From positions 1-36,129 of the forward strand of contig CAZBBL010000002.1 of assembly GCA_964490275.1 (NCBI GenBank): DNA of 36,129 nucleotides, given 5' to 3'. The notes under the pieces are model-generated. The model did no database searches and had not been told where the DNA came from. It worked only from the letters and a program-made list of their open reading frames with translations. Below are positions 1-7,791 of the stretch, one piece after another; position 1 is the stretch's first letter; the number at the start of each line of letters is the position of its first letter. The stretch is from JAGBWK01 sp964490275 (lineage in GTDB: Bacteria; Bacteroidota; Bacteroidia; Bacteroidales; Muribaculaceae). A program made the translations under genes and the position numbers.

Positions 1-2013
1 GGTGTATTGAGCTGAAATACGCGGATGGTATTTGCCTTTTTCGTAGGGATCTTCAATGAAGAGCACTTGGTCGATGAGGCCCATCAAAGCATTGCAAAGG
101 CGATCGTTCTTGTCGTTCTTCTCTTGGGTAGCGAAGTAGTCGGCAACGGCACGTTGTGTTGCAACCTCGGGTTTCAGGCGATAGCGGCCATATCCGGCAT
201 CGGTGAGGAAGCGCTCTTTGGCTTCAGCGGTGTATTCGCCGAAGAAGTCGCCGAGGAACCATTCCATGATAAACGGAGTAGTTTGCAAATCGACGTCAAT
301 CCAGAAGTCGTAGCTGTTGCGCAGTTCGTCGGGGGTGAAGGGGAGAGCGGGGCTGAAGATGCCGAGCAAGCCATGGACCGCGTCCATCGGTATTTGCCAA
401 ATGCGGAAGAAACCGAGCACGTGGTCGATACGATAGGCATCGAAATATTCCGACATTTTGCGGAAACGAGCTTTCCACCATGCGAAACCGTCGCGGTTCA
501 TCTCCTCCCAGTTGTAGGTCGGGAATCCCCAGTTTTGGCCCAGCACTGAGAAATCGTCGGGCGGCGCACCGGCTTGGCAGTCGAGGTTGAACAAGCGGGG
601 CGAAATCCAAGCGTCGACGCTTGTGCGAGAGATGCCGATAGGTATATCGCCCTTGATAGCTACGCTGTGGGCATGCGCGTATTCGCGTACGTGGCGCATT
701 TGCTTGTCGAGGTGGTATTGTTGGTAGTAGACGAAGTCGATGTCGCGAAGGTTGGCTTTGACAAACTTCTTGATGCGAGCTTCGTTGTAGACTGCATATT
801 CGCCCCATTTGCTGAAGTCGGCTGTATTGTATTTGTCGCGGAGCACGCAGAAAGCAGCGTAGGGGGTCAACCAGTCGGCATTGCGTTCAACAAACGATTT
901 AAATTCGTCGGTAGCAATTGTTTCGGCGCCGTTTTGAGCAAAAATCTCGCGTGTGAACGCGATTTTGCCTTGGGTGACGCGCTCGTAGTCTACTTCAGCC
1001 AATTCGTTGAGCTCACGGCCGAGGTTGTCGTAATAGGCTTGACGGTCGGCATCTTTGAGAGTGCCGAGCTCGCTCAAACGCAGATACATCGGATGGAGTG
1101 CGAATGTCGAATTGGCATTGTAGGGATATGAGTCGGTCCATGTGTGGGTCATGGTGGTGTCGTTGATGGGGAGCAGTTGGAGGAAGCGTTGTCCGGTGAG
1201 TGCTGCCCAATCTACCATTTTCTTGATATCCATGAAATCGCCGACCCCAAAGTCTTCTTCAGAGCGGATTGAGAATACCGGTATGGCAACGCCGGCACCG
1301 CGCCAAGGCGATTTGGGATTGATGAAACGCAAGCCACTTACAATGAGCACTTCGTTTTTCTGCTCGGGGCGTATGCTGAACACGCGATTGTTGTCGCCTT
1401 CCCAAGCTACCACCTCGCCAGTGGCTTTTTTAAGTATCAGGAATTTGTATTCGAATGAAGCAGGAAGGTTTTTAAACTCGATGTTGACGCTCCATTGCGG
1501 GAATCGTGCATCGTTCATCACCAATGCCTTTGAGGCGTCCCATTGTCCCAACTCGGGTGTCTCACCGCAGATGGCGAGCACCTCGTCGGCGGCTATCATC
1601 GGGGCGTCAACGCTGAGGTTGAGTATGCCGTTTTTAACGGTCAGAGGAGCTTGACGCTGGCTGCGTTGGTTGACGCAGTCGGTGAATACGGTCGAATAAT
1701 AGGGCTTATCCCAAGGTTGGTCTTGCCAACGGTCGTAGATTTCGTAGGTCTTTGCGCTGCGACCGCGGTGCATCTCGTGGGCGTGACCCCATTCGTTTTT
1801 AGTGTAGCCGTTTTCGTGGCGTACGAAGTAGCGATAGCTGAAATCGCGTGTGTCATCGGGCAGTTCTATGACTGCTTGCCAATTGGTATTGCCGGTCAAG
1901 CGCATCTCTACGGCCTTGGAATAGTCGTTGTTGCCCAAGGCTTCGATATCGCCCGTCAGGTAGAGAGATTCTCCCCAATTGGTGCGGTAATCGATGTTAA
2001 AGGTAAGCTTCAT
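1..2013 (-). CDS. malQ: 4-alpha-glucanotransferase (GH77, DPE2-like), 3' end outside window
   Basis: Disproportionating enzyme that moves alpha-1,4-glucan segments between maltodextrins; expected in the cytoplasm in glycogen/maltodextrin turnover. Reading from the ATG at 2013 gives 671 residues with no stop before the window edge. The first ~260 residues look like two starch-binding CBM20-type beta modules (one opening with KLTFNIDYRTNWGE, the second with ICGETPELGQWD). The GH77 barrel follows, starting near SPWRGAGVAIPVFSIRSE. The catalytic motif AYRIDH lies near residue 530; its Asp is the expected nucleophile. The acid/base Glu region and the remaining ~200 residues would lie beyond position 1. 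The modular N-terminus matches plant DPE2 and Bacteroides MalQ rather than the short E. coli type. No clear -33/-7 promoter was found; TATATTTC just upstream is one base off the -7 consensus. Identification is firm; exact substrate is inferred. Confidence 0.93.
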   Translation of the reverse strand, partial: MKLTFNIDYRTNWGESLYLTGDIEALGNNDYSKAVEMRLTGNTNWQAVIELPDDTRDFSYRYFVRHENGYTKNEWGHAHEMHRGRSAKTYEIYDRWQDQPWDKPYYSTVFTDCVNQRSQRQAPLTVKNGILNLSVDAPMIAADEVLAICGETPELGQWDASKALVMNDARFPQWSVNIEFKNLPASFEYKFLILKKATGEVVAWEGDNNRVFSIRPEQKNEVLIVSGLRFINPKSPWRGAGVAIPVFSIRSEEDFGVGDFMDIKKMVDWAALTGQRFLQLLPINDTTMTHTWTDSYPYNANSTFALHPMYLRLSELGTLKDADRQAYYDNLGRELNELAEVDYERVTQGKIAFTREIFAQNGAETIATDEFKSFVERNADWLTPYAAFCVLRDKYNTADFSKWGEYAVYNEARIKKFVKANLRDIDFVYYQQYHLDKQMRHVREYAHAHSVAIKGDIPIGISRTSVDAWISPRLFNLDCQAGAPPDDFSVLGQNWGFPTYNWEEMNRDGFAWWKARFRKMSEYFDAYRIDHVLGFFRIWQIPMDAVHGLLGIFSPALPFTPDELRNSYDFWIDVDLQTTPFIMEWFLGDFFGEYTAEAKERFLTDAGYGRYRLKPEVATQRAVADYFATQEKNDKNDRLCNALMGLIDQVLFIEDPYEKGKYHPRISAQYT

Positions 2014-2085
2014 ATACGAAATATAATTACTGGTATTTAGTTGTTTAATATTTTGGTGATAAATTTAGTGAGAATTTATGAAACA

Positions 2086-2125
2086 ACGGCTGATTTTTGC
2101 CGAAAAATTCGCAAAAATCAGCCGT
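2086..2125 (-). terminator. Terminator of nrdJ
   Basis: A perfect 15-bp stem (2086-2100 pairing with 2111-2125) with a 10-nt loop sits 20 nt beyond the nrdJ stop. On the minus strand it is followed by a moderately T-rich TTGTTTC. It separates nrdJ from malQ, which therefore probably has its own promoter. Confidence 0.75.
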
Positions 2126-2145
2126 CGAGTGAAGTTTTATTGCCT

Positions 2146-4677
2146 TTAGCCGCATTTCGACGTGCCGCAATTGGTGCAAATCAGGCATCCCTCTTGATAG
2201 ATGAGGGTCTCTTGACCGCAGTTGGGGCAGCGTTGGCCGCTGGCGCGAGTGCCGTTGGGCAGATATTTTTTCAGTGCGCGTTCTACACCCATCTTCCAGG
2301 TGTTAATCGATTGGCTGTCGAGCTCGAGGGTAGATACGAGCTTGAGCACTTGGTCGATTGGCATACCATAGCGGAGTACGCCCGAGATGAGCTTCGCATA
2401 GTTCCAATATTCGGGATTGAATTTGTCAGACAAACCTTCGATAGTGGTCTTGTGGCCACGCTTGTTGACAAACTGGAAGTCGTAGCGTTTGGTGCCGTTC
2501 TCGTCAACTGCCTTAATGATTTTGCCGTGGTTGACCGATTTGGGGCAGAAAATGCCATCGTCGTCGTCTGACAGACCGGTGAAGATTTCGTAAGGCGAAC
2601 CGTCTTTCAAACCTACGAAGGCAATCCATTTCTCTTTGTTGTTTTGGAATCTTACTACGTCGGCTTCCAACTCGATGGGGCGCACAAGCTTCTGGCCGGG
2701 TACGACCGCAGCTGCCGGCTTGGGTTTCTTCTCGATTGATACCAACACGCCCGAACGTGAGCCATCGCGATATACCGTACATCCTTTGCACCCGGCACGC
2801 CATGCTTCGACATACAGGTCGTTGACCATCTGCTCGCTGACGTCTGATGGCAAGTTGATTGTCACTGAGATTGAGTGGTCGACCCATTTCTGTACGCGAC
2901 CTTGCATCTTCACCTTCTCCAACCAATCGATATCGGCGGCTGTAGCTTTATAATAAGGCGATTTGGCTACGATTTCATCCAACTCGGCTTGTGTATAGTC
3001 GTCTTTGACGGGGATGCCGGCCACCTTCATCCATTCGACGAAGCGTGGGTGGTAGACGATAAACTCCTCAAATGAGTCGCCATTGTCGTCGACATAGTCA
3101 ACGCGCGATTCTACGTCTGAGGGGTTAACCTTGCGACGACGCTTGTAGACGGGCATGAACACCGGTTCGATACCCGAAGTGGTGCGAGTCATAAGGCTCG
3201 TAGTGCCGGTAGGAGCAATTGTCAGACAGGCAATGTTGCGGCGACCGTTTTGACGCATATCTTCGTAGAGCGCGGGGTCGGCCTCGCGGATGCGTGCAAT
3301 CATCGGGTTGCCCTCTTCGCGTTTGGCATCGTAAATCTCAAATGCCCCACGTTCTTTAGCCATCTCAACCGACGAGTGGTAAGCGGCTAAACAGATTGTG
3401 CGGTGGACATTTTCAGAGAATGTTGTTGCCTCGGGTGTGCCGTAGCGCAGGCCCATAGCGGCCACCATATCGCCTTCGGCTGTAGTGCCGACGCCGGTGC
3501 GACGTCCCTTGAGTGTTTTGTTGCGAATCTTGTTCCAAAGATTGCGCTCGATGGTTTTCACCTCTTCATTCTCGGGGTCGGAGTCGATTTTTGCAAGGAT
3601 GGTGTCGATTTTCTCCATTTCGAGGTCGATGATATCATCCATGATGCGTTGAGCTTTCTTCACGTGTTGGCTCAGCAATTCATAGTCAAATCCGGCCTTG
3701 TCGGTAAACGGATTTTTTACGTATGAGAATAGGTTGATAGCCAACAGACGGCAGCTGTCGTAGGGGCAGAGAGGAATCTCACCACATGGGTTGGTCGAGA
3801 TAGTGCGGAATCCGAGGTCGGCATAGCAGTCGGGCACTGATTCGCGTGTGATGGTGTCCCAGAAGAGCACGCCGGGCTCGGCCGATTTCCATGCGTTGTG
3901 GATTATTTTTGCCCAAAGCGCCGATGCGTCAATCTCTTTAGTTACTGTGGGGTTGGCTGATGTTACCGGGAATTGTTGCATATATGGCTTGCCTTCGACA
4001 GCGGCTTGCATAAAAGCGTCGTCGATGCGCACCGAGACGTTGGCGCCGGTCACCTTGCCTTGAGTCATCTTGGCATCGATGAATGCCTCTGAGTCGGGGT
4101 GCTTGATGCTTACGGTCATCATCAATGCTCCGCGACGTCCGTCTTGAGCTACTTCGCGTGTAGAGTTGGAGTAGCGTTCCATAAACGGCACAAGACCCGT
4201 TGAGGTCAAGGCTGAGTTTTTAACGGGGGTGCCCTTCGGACGCAGGTGAGATAGGTCGTGGCCTACACCGCCGCGGCGTTTCATCAGTTGCACTTGCTCT
4301 TGGTCAATCAAGATGATGCCGCCATAAGAGTCGGGATCGCCGTCCAAACCAATGACAAAGCAGTTGGAGAGCGAACTTACTTGTAGGTTGTTGCCGATGC
4401 CGGTCATTGGACTGCCTTGCGGCACGATGTAGCGAAAATCTTTCAGATAGCCAAAGATTTCCTCTTCTGACATCGGATTGGGGTAATTTTTTTCAATGCG
4501 CGCAATTTCGCTTGCCAAACGATGGTGCATATCGTCGGGCGTCTTCTCAAAGAGCGTGCCTTGTGAATCTTTCAAAGCATATTTGCTGACCCATACGCGT
4601 GCAGCGAGTTCGTCGCCGTCGAAATATTTCAGCGTTGCGTCAAATGCCTCATCATAGGTGAATGTCGGTTGATTCAT
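2146..4677 (-). CDS. nrdJ: Adenosylcobalamin-dependent (class II) ribonucleoside-diphosphate reductase
   Basis: Reduces ribonucleotides to deoxyribonucleotides using adenosylcobalamin to make the thiyl radical, so it works without oxygen and without a separate radical subunit. From the ATG at 4677 the protein is 843 residues. Active-site features are visible: SNCF (Cys106), NPCGEIPL (Cys298, Glu300) and YDSC (Cys309). The 11-residue Cys298-Cys309 spacing equals that of the Lactobacillus enzyme. A glycine-rich APTGTTSLM loop follows, and the C-terminus is a CxxC...CxxC zinc-ribbon tail ending TSKCG. An in-frame extension to a TTG at 4905 would add 76 residues of low-complexity, AT-rich translation unlike the family; I reject it because the family begins near FTYDEA. 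Monocistronic, with a terminator at 2086-2125. No B12-box riboswitch was recognised upstream. Confidence 0.95.
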   Translation of the reverse strand: MNQPTFTYDEAFDATLKYFDGDELAARVWVSKYALKDSQGTLFEKTPDDMHHRLASEIARIEKNYPNPMSEEEIFGYLKDFRYIVPQGSPMTGIGNNLQVSSLSNCFVIGLDGDPDSYGGIILIDQEQVQLMKRRGGVGHDLSHLRPKGTPVKNSALTSTGLVPFMERYSNSTREVAQDGRRGALMMTVSIKHPDSEAFIDAKMTQGKVTGANVSVRIDDAFMQAAVEGKPYMQQFPVTSANPTVTKEIDASALWAKIIHNAWKSAEPGVLFWDTITRESVPDCYADLGFRTISTNPCGEIPLCPYDSCRLLAINLFSYVKNPFTDKAGFDYELLSQHVKKAQRIMDDIIDLEMEKIDTILAKIDSDPENEEVKTIERNLWNKIRNKTLKGRRTGVGTTAEGDMVAAMGLRYGTPEATTFSENVHRTICLAAYHSSVEMAKERGAFEIYDAKREEGNPMIARIREADPALYEDMRQNGRRNIACLTIAPTGTTSLMTRTTSGIEPVFMPVYKRRRKVNPSDVESRVDYVDDNGDSFEEFIVYHPRFVEWMKVAGIPVKDDYTQAELDEIVAKSPYYKATAADIDWLEKVKMQGRVQKWVDHSISVTINLPSDVSEQMVNDLYVEAWRAGCKGCTVYRDGSRSGVLVSIEKKPKPAAAVVPGQKLVRPIELEADVVRFQNNKEKWIAFVGLKDGSPYEIFTGLSDDDDGIFCPKSVNHGKIIKAVDENGTKRYDFQFVNKRGHKTTIEGLSDKFNPEYWNYAKLISGVLRYGMPIDQVLKLVSTLELDSQSINTWKMGVERALKKYLPNGTRASGQRCPNCGQETLIYQEGCLICTNCGTSKCG

Positions 4678-4787
4678 GATATGGTTAGGGTTGTTGATTT
4701 TGTTGACTTTTGGAGTATTTGGTTGTATTTGGAGCCGGGCACGAACTATCCTGCATTTGGAAAATTCAAACCCGACTGCAAAATTTG

Positions 4788-4846
4788 CAAAAATATTTTT
4801 TAGAACCAAATAAAAATCAATTTTATGACGAAGTTTTCCAAAAATA
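4788..4846 (-). promoter_or_regulatory. Candidate nrdJ -7 elements (two)
   Basis: Minus-strand TATTTTTG occurs at 4795-4788 and again at 4846-4839. Both fit TAnnTTTG; the -33 partner is not convincing for either. Whether they act as promoters or as a repeated operator is open. Confidence 0.4.
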
Positions 4847-4931
4847 TTTTTAAATAGCAGAATATCAGGCGGTTGATAATTGAAGGTGATGAAATTGTTT
4901 TCCAAAATGATGAATTTGTTGAGATTGGCGA

Positions 4932-4961
4932 TTGGAATGTCGTGAAAATCACGTATCTTTG
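4932..4961 (+). promoter_or_regulatory. Promoter of the nitroreductase gene
   Basis: TTG at 4932-4934, a 19-nt spacer, then TATCTTTG at 4954-4961 match the Bacteroidetes -33/-7 consensus. Transcription would start near 4966-4969. This rules out the in-frame TTG at 4964 as the start codon and supports the ATGs at 5003 or 5009. Confidence 0.75.
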
Positions 4962-5002
4962 GGTTGGCAATTAAAGTATTACTATTAGTATTGTTTATTT
5001 AT

Positions 5003-5764
5003 ATGCTTATGGACAACGATAAATATTGGAGCGAACGTGCTACCGTTCGCAAATATGCCGATAAAGAGGTCGCCGATTCTTTGATTCGCGAGATGCTCGA
5101 ATTGGCTTCTCACGCTCCCACGACCGGCAATATGCAACTCTATAGCGTTATCATCTCTCGCGATAAGCAGAAGCTGCAACAATTGGCTCCGGCCCACTTC
5201 TCACAGCCGGCCATGGTTGGCGCGCCTGTAGTGTTGACTTTCTGCGCCGACTTCAACCGATTTGTCAAATGGTGTGAGGCGAGTGGAGCCCAACCCGGTT
5301 ACGACAATTTCCAATCATTTATGACAGCCGTCCTCGATACAACTATCCTTGCTCAGCAGTTTGTCACTATCGCCGAACGCCGAGGCTTGGGTTGTTGCTA
5401 TCTCGGCACCACCACCTACAATGCCCCGCAAATTGCCCAAGTGCTTCAGCTGCCATCGCGCGTCGTCCCGGTCACCACTATCTCGCTTGGCTATCCTGCC
5501 GACACGCCCACCGTCAGCGATCGTCTGCCTGTCGAGGCTTTTGTCCACTCAGAGCACTACAACGATGCCGATTTAGCCACAGTCAGTGAGCTATATGCCT
5601 ATAAGGAATCGCTTGCCGAAAATAAAGCATTTGTCGAAGCCAACAATAAAACTTCATTGGCCCAGGTGTTCACCGATGTCCGCTATACCAAAGCCAACAA
5701 CGAATATTTTTCAAAAGTCTACCGCGACTTCATCGTCGCAGCCGGCTTCACTCTTCCCGATTGA
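5003..5764 (+). CDS. NAD(P)H-dependent nitroreductase family flavoprotein
   Basis: Predicted FMN-binding oxidoreductase of the nitroreductase/FRase superfamily; the physiological substrate cannot be read from the sequence. The 253-residue protein opens with the family's N-terminal SERATVRKYAD segment (FMN phosphate-binding arginines) and LASHAPTTGNMQ. The core continues with AQQFVTIAERRGLGCCYLGT and a C-terminal segment ending in aromatic-rich YFSKVYRDFIVAAGF, as in NfsA-like members. The start could be the ATG at 5003 or the one at 5009; both lie downstream of the predicted transcription start. It is monocistronic, divergent from nrdJ and convergent with dnaA across a shared terminator. Such proteins often handle quinones or nitro compounds, but that is family knowledge only. 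Confidence 0.88.
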   Translation: MLMDNDKYWSERATVRKYADKEVADSLIREMLELASHAPTTGNMQLYSVIISRDKQKLQQLAPAHFSQPAMVGAPVVLTFCADFNRFVKWCEASGAQPGYDNFQSFMTAVLDTTILAQQFVTIAERRGLGCCYLGTTTYNAPQIAQVLQLPSRVVPVTTISLGYPADTPTVSDRLPVEAFVHSEHYNDADLATVSELYAYKESLAENKAFVEANNKTSLAQVFTDVRYTKANNEYFSKVYRDFIVAAGFTLPD

Positions 5765-5787
5765 CCGTCTCTAAGACTGTTTCTAAG

Positions 5788-5835
5788 ATAACACGAAAGA
5801 GGCGCGACCAATCGGCTGCGCCTCTTTCGTGTTAT
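5788..5835. terminator. Bidirectional terminator between nitroreductase gene and dnaA
   Basis: A perfect 18-bp stem (5788-5805 with 5818-5835) and 12-nt loop lie between the convergent stop codons at 5764 and 5856. The GC-rich inner part (GAGGCGC) is flanked by A/T-rich outer pairs, as expected for a terminator acting in both directions. Confidence 0.85.
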
Positions 5836-5855
5836 ACGGCAATTTTTGCGTCTGC

Positions 5856-7238
5856 TTATGAAAGGAAATTTTTCTCGATTGAAGTGATGTCTTCTTGGAG
5901 CTGTTTCTCAAACGGTATGCGCTCCTCGATGTTTTTGCAAGCGTAGAGCACGGTGGCGTGTGTGCGCGATAGGCGAGTGCCGATGGCTTTCAACGGCATC
6001 TTTGCATGTTTCTTTGCCAGATACATTACCATTTGGCGAGCGTCGGAGATTTCACGCTTGCGAGATTTTGTGAAAATTGCGTCGGGCTCTATATTATAAT
6101 ATGAGGCCACGCTCTGAGTTACCATCTCAAAATTGATTTGCTTCTTCACAACCTTCACTGCATTGGCAACGACGTTGCGAGCCAAGTCGACGGTAATCTC
6201 TTTGCCGAGGATGGTCGCGCGAGCAATCAACGTTGCTACGGTGCCCTCGAGCTCGCGGATGCTGTCGGTGACGTTGACTGCAATGTAGTCGAGCACTTCT
6301 GATGGTATTGAGAGACCTTCTTGCTCGGCTTTCTGCACGATGACCTCACGACGGAGTTCAACGTCGGGACGTTCCAACTCTACAATCATACCCCATTTCA
6401 TGCGGGTCAACAATCGCTCGGGCATACCTTTGAGCTGCGAAGGTGAGCAGTCGCTCGAGATGATGATTTGTTTGTTGTTGAGGTGGAGGTGAGAGAAGAT
6501 GTGGAAGAATGTATTTTGAGTTTTCTCTTTGTCGATGAGGTCTTGAATGTCGTCGATAATCAACACGTCGATACTCTGATAAAAGTAGATGAAGTCGTTG
6601 ATTTTGCCATTGCGCGACGCTACGGTGTATTGGCTCTCGAACAAACGAGAACTTACGTAGAGCACGCGCAGTTGCGGGCGACGTTCTTTGATGCTTAGAC
6701 CGATGGCGTGCATCAAGTGGGTTTTACCGACACCCGACGGGCCGAAGATAAACAACGGATTGAATGTTTTGTTGTCGGGGTCGTCGGCGATAGCTTTACC
6801 AATCGATACGGCAATTTTGTTGCTCATGCTGCCACAGTAGTTCTCAAATGTGTAGCGAGGATTGAGCTGCGAATCAAATTGCACCTTAGCCGGTGTCACC
6901 AACGGATTGGCCATCGGTAGACCGTTCTTAACTGCGTTTGAGGGATTGGTGCTGCGTATTTCGATGCCTGTGCTGGGCTCGTTTTTAATTTGGTTGTAGT
7001 GGTAAAAGAGTTGTACTGCCTGGCCATAGACGCTACGGATGGTAACGCCGATTAAGTGTGCATAATGTTCTTCGAGATGTTCAACAAAATAGGGTGAGGG
7101 AACGGTCAACGTCAGTCGTCCGTTCTCAAAACTTTTTGGTATGATGGGCTGGAACCAAGCTTTAAACTGGTCGCTTGGTAAGTTGTCCTGAATTTTCTTC
7201 AGGCACTTTTCCCACTGTTGTGACTCGATAGATTCCAT
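5856..7238 (-). CDS. dnaA: Chromosomal replication initiator DnaA
   Basis: AAA+ ATPase that binds DnaA boxes and opens the replication origin. The 460-residue protein has domain I (about 1-85, KAWFQPIIP), a short linker, and the ATPase with Walker A GPSGVGKT (166-173) and Walker B VLIIDD (225-230). The arginine-rich sensor region and a C-terminal helix-turn-helix follow (KSRKREISDARQMVMYLAKK, then LSRTHATVLYACK). The recognition motif is unusual: the canonical DHxTVxHA reads THATVLYA, with Thr426 in place of Asp and Tyr432 in place of His. ATG start at 7238. A TATTTTTG -7-like element lies about 45 nt upstream, inside an inverted repeat. No obvious DnaA-box cluster is adjacent, so this is not clearly the origin. 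Confidence 0.96.
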   Translation of the reverse strand: MESIESQQWEKCLKKIQDNLPSDQFKAWFQPIIPKSFENGRLTLTVPSPYFVEHLEEHYAHLIGVTIRSVYGQAVQLFYHYNQIKNEPSTGIEIRSTNPSNAVKNGLPMANPLVTPAKVQFDSQLNPRYTFENYCGSMSNKIAVSIGKAIADDPDNKTFNPLFIFGPSGVGKTHLMHAIGLSIKERRPQLRVLYVSSRLFESQYTVASRNGKINDFIYFYQSIDVLIIDDIQDLIDKEKTQNTFFHIFSHLHLNNKQIIISSDCSPSQLKGMPERLLTRMKWGMIVELERPDVELRREVIVQKAEQEGLSIPSEVLDYIAVNVTDSIRELEGTVATLIARATILGKEITVDLARNVVANAVKVVKKQINFEMVTQSVASYYNIEPDAIFTKSRKREISDARQMVMYLAKKHAKMPLKAIGTRLSRTHATVLYACKNIEERIPFEKQLQEDITSIEKNFLS

Positions 7239-7274
7239 TTAGGGCAGTAGATAATGAGGCTTCTTTTACTGATA

Positions 7275-7328
7275 CAAATTTCCAAAAATATTTCTGAATA
7301 AACAACACTATTTTTATTTGGAAATTTG
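7275..7328. repeat. Imperfect inverted repeat upstream of dnaA
   Basis: CAAATTTCC (7275-7283) followed by AAAAATA (7284-7290) pairs with TATTTTT (7309-7315) and GGAAATTTG (7320-7328), leaving a 4-nt ATTT bulge. It lies 37-90 bp before the dnaA start and covers the candidate -7 element, so it could be an operator. Confidence 0.6.
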
Positions 7329-7753
7329 CGATTTTCACAATTCGTCTGAAATTCAGTTAATTAGCACCATCTGTTTTTGCACGTTGCAGTTGTGATTTAT
7401 TTTTGTGCCGTAAGTCGCAGTATTATAAATGTTTATGCTTGTGGCGTGAATGTTTTGTTTAACGTTGTTGTGCATCGCTGTGGTATGGTCTAATTGCAGA
7501 AACTTCTTATATTTAACGTTTAGCGGGCGTTGGATGGTGCCAGCTGCTTATTTGTAATCATTCTAAATAAGCTCCAATTTCGGCTTTATTATGGTTTGTA
7601 ATCAGAACTATGAGAAAGTTTACAAATCGAAATTGTTTAGAGCTATGTAATTTACTTGAATAAGCCAAATTTTCGATAGGGGAAAAATCGACTATATTTT
7701 GTTTTTGTAAATTTAGCGAGATTTTTGGGTCGATGTTGAGGTGATGTTTTAAG

Positions 7754-7785
7754 CAAGAAGGCCTGCCATTGGGCAAGCCTTCTTG
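7754..7785 (-). terminator. Terminator of the amidase-MCE operon
   Basis: A 9-bp stem (7754-7762 with 7777-7785) continues inward with TGCC/GGCA after one mismatch. It begins 7 nt after the stop of the MCE gene. The following T-tract on the minus strand is weak, so termination strength is uncertain. Confidence 0.65.
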
Positions 7786-7791
7786 GAGTTT

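Larger units (their letters stand above)
4678..5002. other. Intergenic region between divergent nrdJ and nitroreductase
   Basis: About 325 bp with no gene. It holds the nitroreductase promoter (4932-4961) and, on the nrdJ side, two copies of the 13-mer CAAAAATATTTTT at 4788-4800 and 4839-4851, 51 bp apart. The first overlaps the end of a TGCAAAATTTGCA palindrome at 4778-4790. On the minus strand each 13-mer contains TATTTTTG, a match to the -7 element TAnnTTTG, so one or both may be nrdJ promoters with a roughly 100-nt leader. No well-spaced -33 element was found. GTTTTCCAAAA also occurs twice (4833-4843 and 4898-4908). Confidence 0.55.
7239..7791. other. 553-bp non-coding region upstream of dnaA
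   Basis: No convincing gene. Seen here: an imperfect inverted repeat at 7275-7328 just upstream of dnaA, a TATTTTTG -7-like element within it, and the terminator hairpin of the MCE gene at 7754-7785. I looked for TTATNCACA-type DnaA boxes on both strands and found no clear match; ATTTTCACA near 7331 is one base away. The length and AT-richness would allow a regulatory RNA or an origin, but nothing in the sequence proves either. Confidence 0.5.

Noticed and set aside
25..2040. Several long plus-strand open frames opposite malQ
   Set aside because: They are antisense to a gene with clear GH77 motifs; long antisense frames are common at this base composition.
4678..4905. N-terminal extension of the ribonucleotide reductase to a TTG at 4905
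   Set aside because: The 76 extra residues are translated AT-rich leader containing promoter-like motifs; the family starts at the ATG at 4677.
4678..4960. Cobalamin riboswitch upstream of the B12-dependent reductase
   Set aside because: I looked for a B12 box and the associated GCC-rich core on the minus strand and found none.
7558..7776. 72-residue minus-strand open frame upstream of dnaA
   Set aside because: Its start lies within the MCE terminator hairpin, it has no recognisable domain, and its composition matches translated AT-rich spacer.
7239..7791. Replication origin next to dnaA
   Set aside because: No cluster of TTATNCACA boxes and no clear unwinding element; at most a single one-mismatch box near 7331.
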